DNA of 64,000 nt from Bactrocera neohumeralis (Eukaryota; Arthropoda; Insecta; Diptera; Tephritidae), in contig NC_065919.1 in the NCBI RefSeq assembly GCF_024586455.1, positions 25,024,839-25,088,838 of the forward strand, written 5' to 3'. Positions 59,641-64,000 of the stretch are shown here, in pieces. The notes below the pieces were generated by a model. That model was not told the origin of the DNA, did no database searches, and saw only the letters and a list, made by a program, of their open reading frames with translations. Made by a program: the position numbers and the translations under genes. Each line of letters starts with the position of its first letter. Positions within the stretch are counted from its first letter, which is position 1.

Positions 59641-62600
59641 AGAGCCCCAGAGAATGTCTTTAGAAGCAAGAAGGCAGTCGGATTCCAGGACAGAAATGAA
59701 TGCCGGAAAACAAAATAGCTGAAGAGGTTGTCAAAAGTGCCATCCATCTGGCTACCGAACTAGTACGGGAAATACATGAGTCGCTAAAACCGATATTAAT
59801 GAAATTTCCGAAATGACTGACTGACGAATTAGGGTGAATACAGAATGCCTTATGGACTTGCAGGATCGTTATGATTAAGTGCAAGAGCCACTAAGAAACG
59901 TACGAATGCTTTTTACTCAAACGGTCTCGAAAGGACTGCAGGACGATGGACTTACTGACATCACACGAGGTATTAGTAAGGACGTTACATGGAGAAAATG
60001 CAGGCAAGTAGGCGTGTGAGAGACGCTGGAACACGTCCTGTGCTTCTGTATTATGCTTCTGTCCCTTGCTTCTGTCCAGTTTTATCTAGAAGCCGGCTTA
60101 GATATCTAGAAGCTTCGCCGTTCAAAGGACTAGATGAAGTAGCAAAATTAGTATTAAACAACACACAAAACGCGTTGACGTCCTCTATGACGAATATTTT
60201 AACTTAAATTGAACTGAACCTCCAATTTGGAATAACCAAGTACCAGTAGGTCTATGTAAAGCGTGACAGCCTTGCAGTATAACCTAAAAGAGCGCCCTAA
60301 CAGCGAATTCCGGCATTCATTTTGTGCGCTGCGACTGTGCATCAGACACACAGTGCCGCCACTCGCCTGGCGCTTTGCTTTGCACGCTTTTGCCACAATT
60401 GCACACTATTCACAAAACAGTCAAAGCAGACACGACTGTGTCCGCTAACACCCGTTGCTCCATATTGGATGTGCTTGCGCGTGCTTTTGAATAATAAAAA
60501 ATTGTTACGAAAAGCAACAGCAACAGCAAATACACATTTTTTACGTGTTATTGTTGTTGTGTGTTTTATGTTTTGCATTACACTTTTTCTTTCGCGAGTT
60601 GGGTGTGTGTTGTTGTTTTACTTTTATTTCTGTTTTTATTTTTATTTTTATTTTTGGCATTCACTAACTGGTCTGGACCGGACTGTTTCACGTGCTTTTT
60701 CGTGAGCCGCGGCTCGGCGAGGGAGGCGGTAAATGTGACGCGCTGCTGCTTTTTCTATTATGATGTCGGTTGTTGCTGTTATTGTTGCATTGTATTAAGG
60801 GTGCTTTTGCTTGCACGTAGTTGTTGTTGTTGTTGCTGTTGGCTAATAACTACGTCGGGGTCGGCTAGCGACAGCGGAAGCTGATGTTGATGATGACGTT
60901 GCTAATGATGTTGTCGATTTGTATGCATGCATGGGTGTATGTACTTATGTATACATAAAGGAATGCGAGAAATATAGATGTTTATAATTTGCTGCTTCAT
61001 TATAATTGCTTGCTATTGCGGCAGCGTTGCAGGCAACAATAGGCCTGATCATCCCTGCAACAAAGCCGTTGCAGCTAAATTAGCAGAGATTGATTTCCAA
61101 ATCAGTTAAAAGTACTAAATAATCATAAAATTCGTACACACATACATAAACATATCCATATGTATGTACGTGTCCAGAAACATGCATTGAACATTGCAGA
61201 GCAAAATCACTCGTAAACGATAGTGACCATCGCCGTCTTTCGCATTCTTTAACAATCACCGTTATCTCACCCATTACTAACACCCAGTCGCTCATCATCG
61301 TCCGTTCCTCCCACTATTACTATTCATAGCCGTTTATTCGTGCGCCTGTCGCTTTCTCCTGCTTCTTCTTCTCAAAACGTTATATATTTTTGCTTGCATT
61401 TTTTATGCGCTTTCATCTTGTTTTTGCTTTTTTCTCACTTTCATATTTATCCTTTTCGTCCGTGCGCCTCAAAACTGCGCTTATTTTTTATTTGAAAGTT
61501 TCTCCATTTTTTCTTTGCCCCTTTGCATATTTTTTCCATTTTTAGCAAATCTCTTTCACCATTTTTTTCCAATTTTTGTTCACGTTTTTTATTTGTTTTT
61601 GGTTTTTGCTATTTTACATACATACATACATACGTATGTACATTTTGAAACGTACAAACCGATTCGCCGTCGCTGCCTCTGTCGTCGACGCTGCGCCTAT
61701 CAGGCAGTTAGAGGTTGCAACAGTTGTGTTGTTGTCGCAGTAGCGCCGTTGGTGGCGTTGCAACCAGCTACAAATTCATTTTGGTTAGCTATACTCATCT
61801 GTTGTTGTCTGTATGTAGCTGGTGCTTTTATTTTATTTTGTTTTGTTGTTCTATTTGGCTTCGTTGTTATTGCCAGTGCCATCGTTTTGCCTGATTCCCC
61901 ATCGCTCATCCTTACATCGTGCGCCGTCGATGTGGCCGCATCGACAGTTATGGCTGCTGGCTACCATAGAAATTTTTTAGCTTTAATTTTATAGAATCTA
62001 TGGTTGCCAACAAGCGCGTGACCAGAAAACCATAATTAATTAACCGAAATTCAAAAGGCCATGCTTAAAGTTTAAGGGAATAAAGGAGGGATCACCCAGT
62101 AACTGTGTTATCTAAGCCCAACTTATGTAGATCACTAAATTCAATAGAATTCTTATGAAGAGCATTCTTCGTCTCGCTATATTTAATCAAAAAGTGCGTT
62201 CATAGGTCTTTGGAAATTATAAGTTTGTTTCCAATGTTATTGTGACTTTACTCTTCCGACTCCCGCTTTCGTTCGCGTTTGCTTGGTGCTTCCAAATGTG
62301 TTACGGTGAGCCTCATACCCGAAGAGTCTACTAACAATCGAGTACAATGGATTACATGGGTTTACGGGTATCAAAACAACGAACTTTTTTACTGTCTTAT
62401 TAAATTCCACAACACCTCTGGAATATTCTTTTTTAAGTTGATCCGAGTAATAGTTTCGGAGATACAGCTTTGAGAACTTGTGCGCTTGAGGCTAGCTAGG
62501 CTAAGTGCGCCGTCTTAAACGCGTTTTTCTCGAAACTGTGCTTTTGAAGTCGGTTGGCGAGATTTCTCGAGAACTACTTCACCGATCTTCATGAAATTTT

Positions 62601-64000
62601 ACACAGGTCTTTGAGATACAGTTCTTAAAGGCTTGGACGAAGGATCCTACTCTTGATTACAACTATTTGAAAAAATATATTTCGAAATTTTAATTTTTTT
62701 GTAAAAATGTTTGCCAAAAATCCCATTTTCAGTTTTTTTTTCTTGGTGCAAGTTCTAAGTTAAGGACTTAACTAAAACATCGTATTTTTTAAGACTTTAG
62801 ATTTTTTTAAAAAAAAAACGGATAAAATTTGCAAACGATCTCATCGGTTCTTTTTTCCGAAACGTCACCGGAAATTGGTTCATGACCGTGTCTACTTTTT
62901 TTCAAATAATTTCAGAAATGTTCTTTGTCATTGTTGAAAGTCCAAGACCGTTTTCTAGCATTTCGAGGACACGCCCGAACCCTTAACGAAACAACATTTC
63001 ATGCGTCTTTATTGCACCTGAACTTTGCATTGTGTGTTTAAAGAAACCAGTTATCAGTAGTTGAAAGCATTCGGCCATCTATGTATTTCTCTGTTTCGAA
63101 TTGAAAAAAGATTTTGCTCGAAATTTGAATATATCTAGTCCCTAAAGTACCACAATCTTCAAAACTCTCTAATTGTCAAAGATTCTATGAAACAGTGGAT
63201 ATTATAGAAACTCTTTGACAAAATACGGCCTTGAATATTCACCACGTACAAACATATATTTACTAAATTTTTCGAGGTCATGAGTTGGATAGTGATCAGA
63301 TTAAACGCTTCTAGACTTTTTTTGGAAAAAGGTTACAATATTCCAAAAATTTCAAAGAAAGCTAGGGTGGCACAAACTGAGTGATATTACAAAATCCATG
63401 GAGTTTTTGAAAAGTCTTTATTTAGGGATAATTGGTACTTAAGCGAGTCCACTTGGGATCAAACATTCATGCGACATTCCCTCTCAATCAGCTATCGACC
63501 AGGTCATGGGCGCGGTCAAGGGTTTTATGAAATATTACTTGGCGCGAAAGAACGAATTTAAATCTGCGTTTAAAAAATCACGTGGCCACTCTGTCAATGC
63601 GTGTTTTGCCACAATTTTTTGCGTTTACTCTTTCCCACCCACCACAATCATATCCTAGCTGTGTGAGTGTGTGTATATGCTTATGCGCCGACTGGGTAAG
63701 GGGTGGAGCGGTGTAGAAAAAAACACATTCCAATAATTTTTAGTCGGTTTTGTTTTGCTTTTTTGTTCCTTTTTTGTGTTTTTTTTTTTTGCAACACACA
63801 TACATACATACATACGAATTTGTTTTTTGCTCTGCTTTGAGTGTGTGGCCTGCAACACGACGTGTAAGTGCAACAGCAACATGATGACAACACGACGATG
63901 CACATGCGTGCAATGCGTTGGTGCGTCGCAACAACAACAGCAAAAACGACGCATCAGCTAACAAGCAAAGACAAACAAAAACAAAAAAAACTAGAAAATA
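59641..64000. other. no gene recognised; low-complexity and promoter-like sequence
   Basis: 60300-60900, 61500-61990 and 63600-64000 are CA/CAA/TTG-rich with higher G+C; 62250-63090 looks like a dispersed noncoding repeat ('gatttctcgagaactacttc', 'atcttcatgaaattttacac'), but no second copy lies in the window. ORFs of 60-159 aa here are runs of Cys, Val, Phe or Leu from triplet repeats and I do not support any. This may be upstream DNA of a gene to the right. Confidence 0.5.

Noticed and set aside
60322..60884. 127- and 107-aa plus-strand ORFs rich in Phe, Cys and Val
   Set aside because: Arise from TTG/TTA/TTC triplet tracts; hydrophobicity is a composition effect and no gene structure accompanies them.
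61515..61994. 159-aa plus-strand ORF with membrane-like segments
   Set aside because: T-rich low-complexity start and ATAC repeats inside; no family motif, no conserved start context, no splicing.
63655..63964. Three overlapping minus-strand ORFs at the right edge
   Set aside because: Produced by CAA/TTG and CATA repeats in all frames.

Overview
This is eukaryotic, AT-rich nuclear DNA with spliced genes, interspersed transposon remains and CA/CAA-rich low-complexity tracts. The three recognisable host genes (a modSP-like gene, rotund and Obp84a) and the noncoding repeats rich in 'CCACGCCC' point to a higher fly (Diptera, Brachycera). A tephritid-type fruit fly is my best guess; species was not determined.

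Layout. (1) 1.1-10.2 kb, minus strand: an eight-exon gene for a secreted modular serine-protease-like protein related to Drosophila modSP. All splice phases agree and the joined CDS is 2628 nt (875 aa). Its LDLa x4 + sushi block is duplicated and its trypsin domain has lost the catalytic residues. Its introns hold a mariner, a LINE tail, another mariner fragment and a 1.1-kb DINE-like repeat. (2) 10.6-15.2 kb: repeat cluster with a mariner, noncoding repeats and a LINE reverse transcriptase. (3) 15.2-21.6 kb: unassigned AT-rich sequence downstream of rotund. (4) 21.6-28.4 kb, minus strand: three coding exons of the zinc-finger factor rotund (746 aa). A small plus-strand ORF lies in one intron and a LINE endonuclease fragment in the other. 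(5) 28.4-56 kb: gene-poor, upstream of rotund, full of Tc1/mariner relics, a jockey-like LINE with a clean target-site duplication, DINE-like repeats (some containing nested Tc1-like elements), and GC/CAA-rich islands that may be promoters or 5'UTRs. (6) 57.1-57.8 kb, plus strand: odorant-binding protein gene Obp84a, four exons, 167 aa, with a TATA/Inr promoter. (7) 58.03-58.97 kb: a near-perfect foldback element of about 0.95 kb with a target-site duplication. (8) 59-64 kb: repeat scraps and CA/CAA/TTG-rich sequence without a supportable gene.

The genes do not form a pathway. The modSP-like protein belongs to haemolymph immune recognition upstream of Toll, rotund is a developmental transcription factor, and Obp84a is chemosensory. 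Rotund and Obp84a both lie in cytological region 84 in Drosophila (from memory), so that pair may be conserved linkage. I found no CRISPR array, operon or prokaryotic-type system. The most unusual items are the duplicated, catalytically dead modSP-like protein, the foldback element near Obp84a, and the nested repeats.
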